A stretch of 11,421 bases of DNA from Comamonadaceae bacterium (GTDB lineage: Bacteria > Pseudomonadota > Gammaproteobacteria > Burkholderiales > Burkholderiaceae_C): NCBI GenBank assembly GCA_947460065.1, contig CANHGF010000044.1, positions 1 through 11,421 on the forward strand, given 5' to 3'. This document shows, one piece after another, positions 1-6,246 of the stretch. Below the pieces are notes generated by a model. It ran no database searches and was not told where the DNA came from. It saw nothing but the letters and a program-made list of their open reading frames with translations. Position 1 is the stretch's first letter. Every line of letters begins with the position of its first letter. A program made the position numbers and the translations under genes.

Positions 1-188
1 ACACCAGCCCCGAATTTGGGACTGTCAAGGCCGTGGCGCGCGCGGTGCGCTTTGACGGTCAGGTGGCCCGGGTTGGTCAGCCGCCGCCTGCCCTGGGCTC
101 GCACACCCGGCAGGTGCTCGGCGAGCTCGGCTATAGCGAGGACGAGATCGAGGCTTTGCTGGCCGCGCAAGTGATCGGGCAGGCTTGA
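1..188 (+). CDS. Family III (CaiB/BaiF) CoA-transferase, C-terminal fragment
   Basis: Only the last 61 codons are inside the window. The reading frame enters at base 3 and stops with TGA at 186-188. The peptide has the usual family III CoA-transferase ending: a Pro-rich stretch, then [20 protein letters not shown] and a short Ala/Leu helix ending in VIGQA. In full-length relatives the PP-x-LG-x-HT segment near the C-terminus is followed by exactly this kind of helix. Such enzymes move CoA between carboxylates (for example succinyl-CoA or formyl-CoA to a catabolic acid) in the cytoplasm. The gene converges on the minus-strand operon to its right and could supply the CoA-activation step that operon lacks, but this is inferred only from proximity. 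The active-site Asp lies in the missing N-terminal part, so transferase cannot be told from racemase here. Confidence 0.8.
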   Translation, partial: TSPEFGTVKAVARAVRFDGQVARVGQPPPALGSHTRQVLGELGYSEDEIEALLAAQVIGQA

Positions 189-190
189 GC

Positions 191-227
191 GAGCCGGCGC
201 GGCTTCAATGCCGCTGAGCCGGCGCGG
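191..227. repeat. 12-bp direct repeat, 25-bp period
   Basis: GAGCCGGCGCGG occurs at 191-202 and again, identically, at 216-227. The two copies lie between the CoA-transferase stop and the end of the TPP-enzyme relic, and the second copy is inside the relic's last codons. No function is evident. It may be a slippage duplication. Confidence 0.6.
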
Positions 228-345
228 TCTCCAGAAGAAATCCGGCGGCAATAGCGGCGTTGATCTTGCAATCAATCAGCACCGGTCCCTCAGGCGCAGC
301 CAGCGTAGGCGCCAGATCGCGCAACTCCTCGATCGTGCGCGCCGT
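205..345 (-). pseudogene. Relic: C-terminus of a TPP-dependent (acetolactate-synthase-like) enzyme
   Basis: On the minus strand an open frame ends at TGA 207-205. Its last ~46 residues read ARTIEELRDLAPTL, then APEGPVLIDCKIN, then AAIAAGFLLE and a short tail. This matches the usual C-terminal end of acetolactate-synthase-like TPP enzymes, where a 'R-t-x-x-e-L' helix precedes 'GP-x-L-[IL]-D-x-K-[IV]-N'. Upstream of about 345 the frame turns into a Pro/Arg-rich stretch with no family resemblance, then runs into the stop region of the Bug gene at 375. No PYR domain, TPP-binding GDG motif or plausible start is present, so I read it as the 3' stub of a gene removed by deletion or rearrangement. 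It is not a copy of the TPP enzyme at 9297-11030, whose C-terminus differs (SAVLNVQVGLQ). The 189-374 stretch contains nothing else I can support. Confidence 0.6.
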
Positions 346-374
346 GCAGGCCGTTGGCGGTGGCCGGCCCCCGG

Positions 375-1394
375 TTACTTGTAAGTACCTAGCTTCTTGG
401 CCAGGGCGCCCGCCTTCTCATATTCGCTGCGCAGGTCATTGAGGAACTGTTCGTTGGTAAAACTGATGCGTTGCGCGCCCAGCGCGGTCAGCCTGGTTTT
501 GGCCTCGGGCGTGTCCATCGCAGCGTTGATCATGGTCGACAGCGCGTTGATGATGGCTGCCGGTGTTCCTGCCGGCGCCACAAAGCCGTACCAAACTGGC
601 GTGGGCGTGTAGCCGGGTACGGTCACCTGTTCGCTGATGGCCGGGAGGTCTGGCAGCAGTTGCGAGCGGCGCACGTCAAACACCGCCAGGCCTGTGGCGC
701 GGCCCGACTGTATGTGCTGCGCCACCAGGGGCACCACCACCGGAAATACCGAGAGCGTGCCGCCGATCAGGTCGGTCATGGCCTGCGCCGTGCTCTTGTA
801 GGGAATTTCCGGAATGTCGATGCCTACCGCTTGCTTGAAAAGCTCCATTTCTTGCTGGCTGATGGTGCCCGCGCCAGACGAGCCGTAGCTGAGCTTGCCA
901 GGATTGGCCTTGGCATAAGTGATCAGGTCGCGCACCGACTTGAAGCCCAGGCTGGGCGATGTGGCCAGCACCAGGGGGATGACGCCGACCTTGGCCACCG
1001 GGGCAAAGTCTCGGGCTGGGTTGTACTGAGGCTGTGACTGGCTGGCTGGCACGATGGCCATCGGGTTGGCGGCAATCAGGATGGTGTAGCCGTCCGCTGG
1101 CGCCTTGGCCACCGCCATCGTGCCGATCAGGCTGCCACCGCCCTCACGGTTTTCGACGATCACCGGCTTGCCGGTTTTGTCGGTCACGCCCTGGGCCACG
1201 GTACGGGCCAGGGCATCGCTGCCGGTACCGGCCGAGTAGGGCACCACGATCTTGATCGGCCGATTCGGAAAGTCCGCCTGCGCCTGGGCGGGCAATCCGA
1301 TGGCCCACAGCATGCCTGCTGCGCCGCCGCCCAGCAGGTGGCGGCGCTGGATGGCGTCTTGGGTGTTGGAGGCGGGCTTGTGTGCTTGTCTCAT
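375..1394 (-). CDS. Bug/TTT-family periplasmic solute-binding receptor
   Basis: This 339-residue protein is a tripartite tricarboxylate transporter (TTT) type receptor that captures a carboxylate in the periplasm. The start chosen is the ATG at 1394, because AGGAG (1405-1401 on the minus strand) sits six bases upstream; the frame stays open for 27 more codons but has no comparable site there. The N-terminus carries a twin-Arg motif (RR at 17-18, QRRHLLGGG), a hydrophobic stretch and an Ala-Gln-Ala cleavage region near residue 38, so export may be by Tat. The mature protein begins DFPNRPIKIVVPYSAGTGSD, the family hallmark, and later has the ADGYTILIA and Y-x-P-x-x-DFAPV segments. Its length fits the family. 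It is the last intact gene of the minus-strand operon, 34 bp after the racemase. No TctA/TctB membrane partner is in the window. The ligand is unknown, probably the acid degraded by the operon. Confidence 0.93.
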   Translation of the reverse strand: MRQAHKPASNTQDAIQRRHLLGGGAAGMLWAIGLPAQAQADFPNRPIKIVVPYSAGTGSDALARTVAQGVTDKTGKPVIVENREGGGSLIGTMAVAKAPADGYTILIAANPMAIVPASQSQPQYNPARDFAPVAKVGVIPLVLATSPSLGFKSVRDLITYAKANPGKLSYGSSGAGTISQQEMELFKQAVGIDIPEIPYKSTAQAMTDLIGGTLSVFPVVVPLVAQHIQSGRATGLAVFDVRRSQLLPDLPAISEQVTVPGYTPTPVWYGFVAPAGTPAAIINALSTMINAAMDTPEAKTRLTALGAQRISFTNEQFLNDLRSEYEKAGALAKKLGTYK

Positions 1395-1428
1395 TTGTCT
1401 CTCCTGTCTTTTGGGGGGGTGGTGTGAA

Positions 1429-2568
1429 TCAATCCAGCAAATGGGCCTGGCGCGCTGCTTCGATGGCAGCGTCATCCAGCCAGGGGGCGAGAATCTCGCG
1501 CGCCTCGTCCTTGCTCCAGGGCCGAAAGGGCTTGGGCTTGGGCGAGGGCGTGCGGCTAAAGCGTGGCGCCGGCATGGGCTGGGTCACGCCGTCGATTTGG
1601 TCGTACACACCACGCTCTTTCAGGTGCGGATGCTGCGGCGCTTCTTCGAGCGTTAGCACAGGTGCAAAGCAAGCTTCGACGCCTTCAAAGGCGTGGCACC
1701 ATTGCTCACGACTGCGGCTGGCAAAGCGCTCGGCGATGCGTGCTTTGGCTGCCAGCCAGGTCTCGCGCTTCCATTGGTCGGCCAGCAATTGCGGCAGGCC
1801 CAAGACCTCTAATGCCTGCTGATAAAACTTGGTCTCCACCGCTGCCAGCGATACCCATAGGCCGTCGGAGCATGCATAGGCATCATAAAAGGGCGCGCCT
1901 GAATCGGTGGGATTGGTGCCCCGTTCGGTGCTGATCACACCGGCGGCCAAGCTGCCATGGGGCTGCGTCATCAGGGAGGCCACGCCATCGACCATGGCGG
2001 CATCGACCACCTGGCCCTGGCCCGAGCTTTGGCGTTCGTGCAGGGCTGCCAGTATTCCCATCACCAGGTAGAGCGTGCCACCGCCGAAGTCGCCGACCAG
2101 GTTGATCGGTGGTGCTGGAGCCTGACCGGCTCGGCCGAAAGCATGCAAAGCTCCGGTCAGTGCGATGTAGTTCAGGTCGTGTCCTACCTCCTGCGCCATG
2201 GGCCCGCTCTGGCCCCAACCGGTGATGCGGCCGTAGATCAGCCGGGGGTTGCGTGCTAGGCAGGCCTCAGGGCCCAGGCCCATGCGTTCGGTCACGCCGG
2301 GCCGAAAGCCCTCGATCAGCACGTCCGAGCTGCTGACCATGTCTAGCACCAGTTCGATGGCGGCAGCCTGCTTGAGGTCCAGCGGCAGGCTGCGTCGGTT
2401 GCGCAGCAGCAGGTCGTACTTCAGGGGCCGCGGCACCCCCAGGCTTGCGGGTTCCTTGCGGTCTACCCGCAGCACCGTGGCGCCCATATCGGCCAACAAC
2501 ATGGCCGCCATCGGCCCAGGTCCGATGCCCGCCAGCTCGATGACTTTGAGTCCATGCAAGGGGCCCAT
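1429..2568 (-). CDS. Alpha-methylacyl-CoA racemase (family III CoA-transferase superfamily)
   Basis: This 379-residue protein interconverts (2R)- and (2S)-2-methylacyl-CoA by proton transfer at the alpha carbon, which lets branched acids enter stereospecific dehydrogenation. It starts MGPLHGLKVIELAGIGPGPM and continues with LLADMGATVLRVDR, GFRPGVTERMGLGP and GRITGWGQSGPMA, all typical of racemases rather than true CoA-transferases. The catalytic set known from the Mycobacterium tuberculosis racemase (His126, Asp156, Glu241) is present at a constant offset of four: His130 in GHDLNYIAL, Asp160 in GDFGGG and Glu245 in AAVETKFY. A racemase call is therefore well supported, and length is normal for the family. 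The gene lies between the acyl-CoA dehydrogenase and the Bug receptor in the same tight operon. An AAAAGG-like ribosome site precedes the ATG at 2568. The natural acyl chain cannot be deduced. Confidence 0.9.
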   Translation of the reverse strand: MGPLHGLKVIELAGIGPGPMAAMLLADMGATVLRVDRKEPASLGVPRPLKYDLLLRNRRSLPLDLKQAAAIELVLDMVSSSDVLIEGFRPGVTERMGLGPEACLARNPRLIYGRITGWGQSGPMAQEVGHDLNYIALTGALHAFGRAGQAPAPPINLVGDFGGGTLYLVMGILAALHERQSSGQGQVVDAAMVDGVASLMTQPHGSLAAGVISTERGTNPTDSGAPFYDAYACSDGLWVSLAAVETKFYQQALEVLGLPQLLADQWKRETWLAAKARIAERFASRSREQWCHAFEGVEACFAPVLTLEEAPQHPHLKERGVYDQIDGVTQPMPAPRFSRTPSPKPKPFRPWSKDEAREILAPWLDDAAIEAARQAHLLD

Positions 2569-2582
2569 GAAGGTCTGCCTTT

Positions 2583-2711
2583 TCAGCTGATTTTGCGCAG
2601 GACCGGGGCTAAGTCGCGGGCCTGAGCACTGACCTGCGGCGGGTCGACGATGCCGGAGCAGCCGTCATCGAGCTCCGACAAGGTCCAGCCCAGAGTGCTC
2701 GGGTTCGACAT
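2583..2711 (-). CDS. Possible small ORF, 42 aa, unrecognised
   Basis: An ATG at 2711 opens 42 codons ending at TGA 2585-2583. The ORF fills almost the whole gap between the acyl-CoA dehydrogenase stop (17 bp upstream) and the racemase start (14 bp downstream). An AAGAGG stretch sits eight bases before the ATG. The peptide begins MSNPSTLGWTLSELDDG and ends in a short helix-like ARDLAPVLRKIS. I recognise no family. It has no signal peptide, no membrane segment and one cysteine. It could be a genuine small operon protein, the tail of a lost gene, or chance coding in GC-rich spacer. The frame is also open further upstream inside the dehydrogenase gene, where it is only a shadow. In-operon position and spacing are the sole support. 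Confidence 0.3.
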   Translation of the reverse strand: MSNPSTLGWTLSELDDGCSGIVDPPQVSAQARDLAPVLRKIS

Positions 2712-2727
2712 CGCGCGGCCTCTTGCC

Positions 2728-3873
2728 TCAGAAAGGTGCGAACTGCTTGCCGACGATGTCGCGGGCGATGATGCCCAGATGCACCTCCCGCGGGCCGTCG
2801 GCCGATTCCATGCCCAGGCAGTCGCGCAGGCGCTGCTCATGCGGCAGGTCTTTGGCCCAGCCGTAGTGACCATTGAGGCGCATGCAGGTGGCCAGGGTGT
2901 CATTGGCCACCTTCACACCCCACCATTTGGCCATCGACGATTCGGCGTCATGGCGCATGTCCATGTCCTTGAGGGACAGCGCCTTGTAGCAGAGCATGCG
3001 GGCAGACTCCAGTTGTGTGGCGCAGATGGCCAACTCCTGGGCCACGCCCTGCCATTGGGTGGCGGACTTGCCCATGATCTTGCGTTGTTTGAGGTATTCG
3101 GTGGTTTCCTCCAGCGATTTTTGGGCGGCACCGATACAGGCCAGGGGCACGAAGTTGCGGTTGTAGCCAATGATGGTCATGGCCCAGATGAAGCCTTCGT
3201 TTTCCTTGCCGATCATGTTGCGCGCCGGTATGCGCACGTTGTCGAAGAAGAAGCTGCCGCCGCGGTCGAGCTTTTGACCCATGCGCTCGAAGTTGACCAT
3301 CTTCAGGCCGGGGGTGTCGGTCGGGACCAGGAAGAAGGACAGGCCACGCGGGCCAGGCCCTCCGGTGCGTGCCGAGACGAAGACCACCTTGGACACGCCG
3401 GTAAAGGTGATGCTGGTCTTTTCGCCGTTGAGCACCCAATCGTCGCCGTCGCGCACCGCCTTGGTGACGATGTTGCCGGCATCGGCGCCGCCGCGTGGCT
3501 CGGTGAAAGCCAGCGACATCATCTCGCCATTGGCGATCCGCGGAATCCATTCATCTTGCAAATCCGGGTGCATCGCGTGGGCCATTTCGCCAATGTGGAT
3601 GGCGTTGGAGACGATGTAGCGGATTTGGTGGTCGGCGCGGCCGATTTCTTCACACACGATGCCGCAGTCGACGAAGGAGTAGCCCTGACCGCCGAATTTC
3701 TCCGGCAGGCGCAGCCTGAGCAGACCCATGTCCACAATCTTCTGCATGTAGTCCTTGGTCAGCCAATCGCCGCTGCGATCCCAGTGCTTGTAGTGTGGCA
3801 GCAGCTCCTTTTCGGCGAAGTCGCGCACCGAATCTCGGATCATGATCTGGTTGTCGGTCAGGCTGAAGTTCAT
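2728..3873 (-). CDS. Acyl-CoA dehydrogenase with ADGP-type active site
   Basis: This 381-residue flavoprotein should oxidise an acyl-CoA to the 2-enoyl-CoA in the cytoplasm, passing electrons to ETF. Seen in order are an N-terminal helical domain beginning MNFSLTDNQIMIRDSVRDFA, the flavin-site signature LAFTEPRGGADAGN (about 121-134), the NGEKTSITFTG strand (149-159), the MGQKLDRGG turn and a C-terminal helical domain. The usual catalytic glutamate of the C-terminal 'YEGT' motif is replaced: alignment back from IARDIVG places Asp359 of SADGPREVH there. An ADGP-x-EVH motif is characteristic of the ACAD10/11 and FadE2 branch, where Asp is taken to be the base. Helix G offers no alternative Glu (YNRNFVPLA). 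Fifteen bases separate it from the preceding HMGL-like gene and AGAGGA lies upstream of the ATG, so co-transcription is clear. A 2-methylacyl-CoA substrate is suggested by the racemase neighbour. Confidence 0.92.
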   Translation of the reverse strand: MNFSLTDNQIMIRDSVRDFAEKELLPHYKHWDRSGDWLTKDYMQKIVDMGLLRLRLPEKFGGQGYSFVDCGIVCEEIGRADHQIRYIVSNAIHIGEMAHAMHPDLQDEWIPRIANGEMMSLAFTEPRGGADAGNIVTKAVRDGDDWVLNGEKTSITFTGVSKVVFVSARTGGPGPRGLSFFLVPTDTPGLKMVNFERMGQKLDRGGSFFFDNVRIPARNMIGKENEGFIWAMTIIGYNRNFVPLACIGAAQKSLEETTEYLKQRKIMGKSATQWQGVAQELAICATQLESARMLCYKALSLKDMDMRHDAESSMAKWWGVKVANDTLATCMRLNGHYGWAKDLPHEQRLRDCLGMESADGPREVHLGIIARDIVGKQFAPF

Positions 3874-3888
3874 GTTGGAATCATCCTC

Positions 3889-5016
3889 TCAAGGGTTGGT
3901 TTTTAGTTCGTTTGGGCCCTGGAACCAGGGGCCGGTGATGGCTTGCTTCCAGGGCGAATAGGTTTGCCCGGCATAGGCGGCCGAGCCCAGCTTGAAGTGT
4001 CTGGCGGCCTGCAGGCTTTCAATGGCCGGCAGGTTGGGGTCATAGAACTGGGCTGCTTTGATCGGGCGCGGCCCTGCTTTGGAGACATGGCCAAAGGCCG
4101 CGTGTCCGACCATCTTCTCCAGCATCCAGACGCAGTCGATGATCTTGTCCAGGTCGATTCCGGTGTCTACGCCCATGCCCTCCAGCATGTGCAGCAGATC
4201 TTCCGTGGGGACCATGCCCGAAGCAATGCCATTGCCGCAGAACTGGCCACCGCCGATGCCGCCCAGCGTGCCGTCGATGAGCACGGTGTCACTGGCATCG
4301 AGGGCCCGCAGGGCGGCGTAGATGCAGGGCAGTGCCATGCCGCGGGCATCGTGCATGTGCAGGTGAAAGTGCTGAACTTGTGGCCAACGTCGCTTGATCT
4401 CGCGCAGATCAGCCTCGATCTCATGGGGCAGGCACCAGCTTTGCGAGTCGTGCAGGCCAATCTCGAACACCTCCAGCCCGCCATTGCCCAAGATGTCCAT
4501 CTGCTGCTGTAGCGACCATAGGCGGTAGTCTGCGGAAAACTTGCCCAGGAAGTTCGACCCCCAGGCCGAGGCGATGCCGGCACGGGCGCGCCGGACGCCG
4601 CGGCTTTGAGCTTGGGCAATCAGCTCCGGCCAGGTCTGCATGGACTCTTCGATCGAGCGGTTGACATTGCGCCGCTGATGGACGTCGCAGATGTCCTGGA
4701 ACAAGGTCACCACCTCTTCTTCCACCGCCAGGGGGGGCGAGAACTGCTGGGCCTTGAGCCGGGCCTTGTGGTTGTGCATGAAGGTCAGGTACTGCACACC
4801 GGGGCGCGGGGTGAAGGAGCGCAGCAGTTCCTCAAAGCATGCCATTTGCGGCACAAACTTGGGGCTGACAAAGGCGCCGACGGTGATTCGCTGCAGGCCC
4901 GTGTCCGACAGCGCCTCGAGCAAGCGAACGCGCTCGGACAGGGCAATGCCGGGGTCGGCAATGCCAAAGCCCTCGCGCATGATCTCCTCGCTGTACACCA
5001 CGGTCGGCCAATTCAT
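3889..5016 (-). CDS. HMG-CoA-lyase-like DRE-TIM barrel protein, divergent active site
   Basis: The 375-residue protein has the DRE-TIM/HMGL-like fold, whose members cleave or form C-C bonds by aldol-type chemistry on CoA esters or keto acids. Supporting segments are TVGAFVSPKFVPQMA (45-59; HMG-CoA lyases have a very similar FVSPKWVPQMAD), RRNVNRSIEESM (115-126), the metal-binding HLHMHDARGMAL (218-229, His220 and His222) and PTEDLLHMLEGMGVDTGIDL (270-289). However, the RDGLQ start is REGFG (14-18), the Gly-rich loop reads GGIGGGQFCGNGIASG instead of GGLGGCPYA..GASGN, so the catalytic Cys position is Gly257 and the metal Asn position is Met268. Cys260 nearby might substitute. I therefore call fold and family but not HMG-CoA lyase activity. 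It is the first gene of the operon; GGGAG lies nine bases before the ATG at 5016. A citramalate or hydroxyacyl-CoA lyase-type role is possible. Confidence 0.82.
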   Translation of the reverse strand: MNWPTVVYSEEIMREGFGIADPGIALSERVRLLEALSDTGLQRITVGAFVSPKFVPQMACFEELLRSFTPRPGVQYLTFMHNHKARLKAQQFSPPLAVEEEVVTLFQDICDVHQRRNVNRSIEESMQTWPELIAQAQSRGVRRARAGIASAWGSNFLGKFSADYRLWSLQQQMDILGNGGLEVFEIGLHDSQSWCLPHEIEADLREIKRRWPQVQHFHLHMHDARGMALPCIYAALRALDASDTVLIDGTLGGIGGGQFCGNGIASGMVPTEDLLHMLEGMGVDTGIDLDKIIDCVWMLEKMVGHAAFGHVSKAGPRPIKAAQFYDPNLPAIESLQAARHFKLGSAAYAGQTYSPWKQAITGPWFQGPNELKTNP

Positions 5017-5041
5017 TGCGGCGCGCTCCCTTACTCGTTTA

Positions 5042-5080
5042 ATTGTCTACCTATTATGCAGGGGCTGCCCAAAGAGTCAA
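5042..5080 (-). promoter_or_regulatory. Sigma70-like promoter of the minus-strand operon, with possible operator
   Basis: Read on the minus strand, TTGACT (5080-5075) is followed after 16 bp by CATAAT (5058-5053), five of six matches in each box. Transcription would start near 5046, about 30 bp before the HMGL-like ATG. Over the predicted start lies TTGTCTACCT (plus strand 5043-5052), a partial match to TTGT-AT-ACAA-type GntR operators. The adjacent divergent GntR gene makes autogenous repression plausible. Elements are seen in sequence; their function is inferred. Confidence 0.5.
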
Positions 5081-5184
5081 CTGGCTCGATGATGCGTAGG
5101 CGATACCGGCAACTCGTCGGCCCGGGGTGGTCGGGCCCAGGCAGGCAGGCTGGCTGGCGGGATCGGCCGGTGATAATTGACGCC

Positions 5185-6024
5185 ATGCTGCGTTCAGTTC
5201 CCTCACGCCCAGGTAAAGACGGCATCGCTTCAAAGCGCCCGAAGGCGGCCGAACTTGTGGCTGCTGAGCTGCGGCAACAGATCGTCATGGGCCGACTCAA
5301 GCCGGGCGACAAGCTGCAGCCCGAGAGCGTGCTGCAAACCGAGTTTGCAGTTTCGCGCCCGACCATGCGCGAGGCTTTGCGCCTGCTGGAGTCTGAGTCC
5401 CTGATCAGTATCAGCCGCGGCAAGCATGGCGGCGCCCGTGTCAGTTCCATCGATCTTGGATCGGTGGCCAGCCAGGTGGGTGTGTTTTTGCAGTTGCAGG
5501 GTACCACCTTACCCGATCTGTGGTTTGCCCGTACGGTTATCGAGCCGCCAGCTGCGGCCTTGCTGGCTGCGCGCGGGGGTGCAGCGGTGTTTGATGAACT
5601 GCAGTCCAACATTGATGAAGCTCGGGAGGCTGCCAAGACCGATCTGGCCCGCTACGCCGATCTCAGCGCCATGTTTTCCATGCTGATCACCCGTCATTGC
5701 GGCAACAAGACACTGAACCTGCTCGCCTCTTTGATTTACGACATCATCCGGCGCCAGCATGAGCATGTGACTGAGCGTACCCGTGACAAAACCAGCGTGG
5801 ACAAGCTGCGGCAGGAAAGCCTGCGCCGGCGCGAACAGGCGCTGGCGCTGCTGCGGGCGGGCAAGGCGGTCGAGGTCGAGCGCTTTTGGCAGGTGCATCT
5901 GGAGCAGATGCGCGATCTGGTGCTTGCCGCCTATGAGGGACCGATGACGATTGATGTGCTCAGCAGTCCGGCGCGCAAGATGCGGCCGATTGCCAAGGTG
6001 CGGCGCGCCACCAAGGCCGCTTAG
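5185..6024 (+). CDS. GntR-family transcriptional regulator, FadR subfamily (FCD domain)
   Basis: This 279-residue regulator has an N-terminal winged helix (about 20-88) with the standard GntR core: ELRQQIVMGRLKPGDKLQPE, then FAVSRPTMREALRLLESESL and the ISRGKHGGARV wing. The C-terminal part (about 110-250) is an all-helical FCD-type effector domain: LWFARTVIEPPAAALLAAR, a GNKTLNLLASLIYDII helix and the final FWQVHLEQM helix. FCD proteins often hold a metal through Asp and three His; here the D-x-x-F-H motif reads SAMFS (161-165) and only His238 clearly remains, so a metal-free, perhaps acyl-CoA-sensing, site is likely. The ATG at 5185 was chosen because the wHTH begins soon after it. The frame is open far upstream but only as a shadow of the opposite gene. 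GATAAT at 5172-5177 could be a -10 giving an almost leaderless message. It probably represses the divergent operon, and perhaps the crotonase gene downstream. Confidence 0.9.
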   Translation: MLRSVPSRPGKDGIASKRPKAAELVAAELRQQIVMGRLKPGDKLQPESVLQTEFAVSRPTMREALRLLESESLISISRGKHGGARVSSIDLGSVASQVGVFLQLQGTTLPDLWFARTVIEPPAAALLAARGGAAVFDELQSNIDEAREAAKTDLARYADLSAMFSMLITRHCGNKTLNLLASLIYDIIRRQHEHVTERTRDKTSVDKLRQESLRRREQALALLRAGKAVEVERFWQVHLEQMRDLVLAAYEGPMTIDVLSSPARKMRPIAKVRRATKAA

Positions 6025-6078
6025 GCCGGCTCAGCCTTCGCTTCATCAGCCTTAGGCGCTTGGTCAGCCCGGCCTTTT
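6024..6078 (+). terminator. Weak terminator-like inverted repeat after the GntR gene
   Basis: GGCCGG (6024-6029) can pair with CCGGCC (6069-6074), which is followed by TTTT. The 39-nt loop is long but contains the small GCC-TTA-GGC hairpin. The position, right after the stop codon, is sensible. The long loop and short T-run keep confidence low. Confidence 0.25.
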
Positions 6079-6216
6079 GTTGTACTCGGTCTTGATCTCG
6101 CTGGCAAAGCGGGCGCCGGCAGCCTGCGTCCTCCCTGTTTCAATCACGATGGTATGACCGGTCTTTTCGGTGATGCTCTGCGCAATGGTGCGTGCCAGCA
6201 ACTGGCTTGCGGTACC
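6064..6216 (-). pseudogene. Relic of a Bug/TTT receptor gene, internally deleted
   Basis: A minus-strand frame ending at TGA 6066-6064 encodes GTASQLLARTIAQSITEKTG, then HTIVIETGR, joined directly to AARF-like sequence and ASEIKTEYNKRPG. The first part lines up with residues following the 'PYSA' strand of the intact Bug protein at 375-1394 (GTGSDALARTVAQGVTDKTG; 14 identities over 29 residues by eye). The last part lines up with that protein's C-terminal QFLNDLRSEYEKAG. The middle, more than 200 residues in an intact receptor, is missing, as are the start and signal peptide. I read this as a paralogous receptor gene that lost its centre and its 5' end. The frame continues open upstream only as a shadow of the crotonase gene. 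The relic is closer to the 375-1394 receptor than to the one at 11059. Confidence 0.6.
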
Positions 6217-6246
6217 CTGGCATGTGAGTGACTGGCGCGTCCGGGC

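Noticed and set aside
2650..3906. Long plus-strand open frame (418 codons) opposite the acyl-CoA dehydrogenase
   Set aside because: It is the antisense shadow of a well-conserved dehydrogenase gene. The translation is His/Gly/Val-rich with no family motif.
5141..5160. Short GGCA/GGCT tandem repeats before the GntR gene
   Set aside because: Low-complexity GC-rich repetition of only a few units; no symmetry that suggests a binding site.
4606..5184. 193-codon upstream extension of the GntR frame
   Set aside because: Most of it is antisense to the HMGL-like gene and the rest is the divergent promoter region; GntR similarity begins only after the ATG at 5185.
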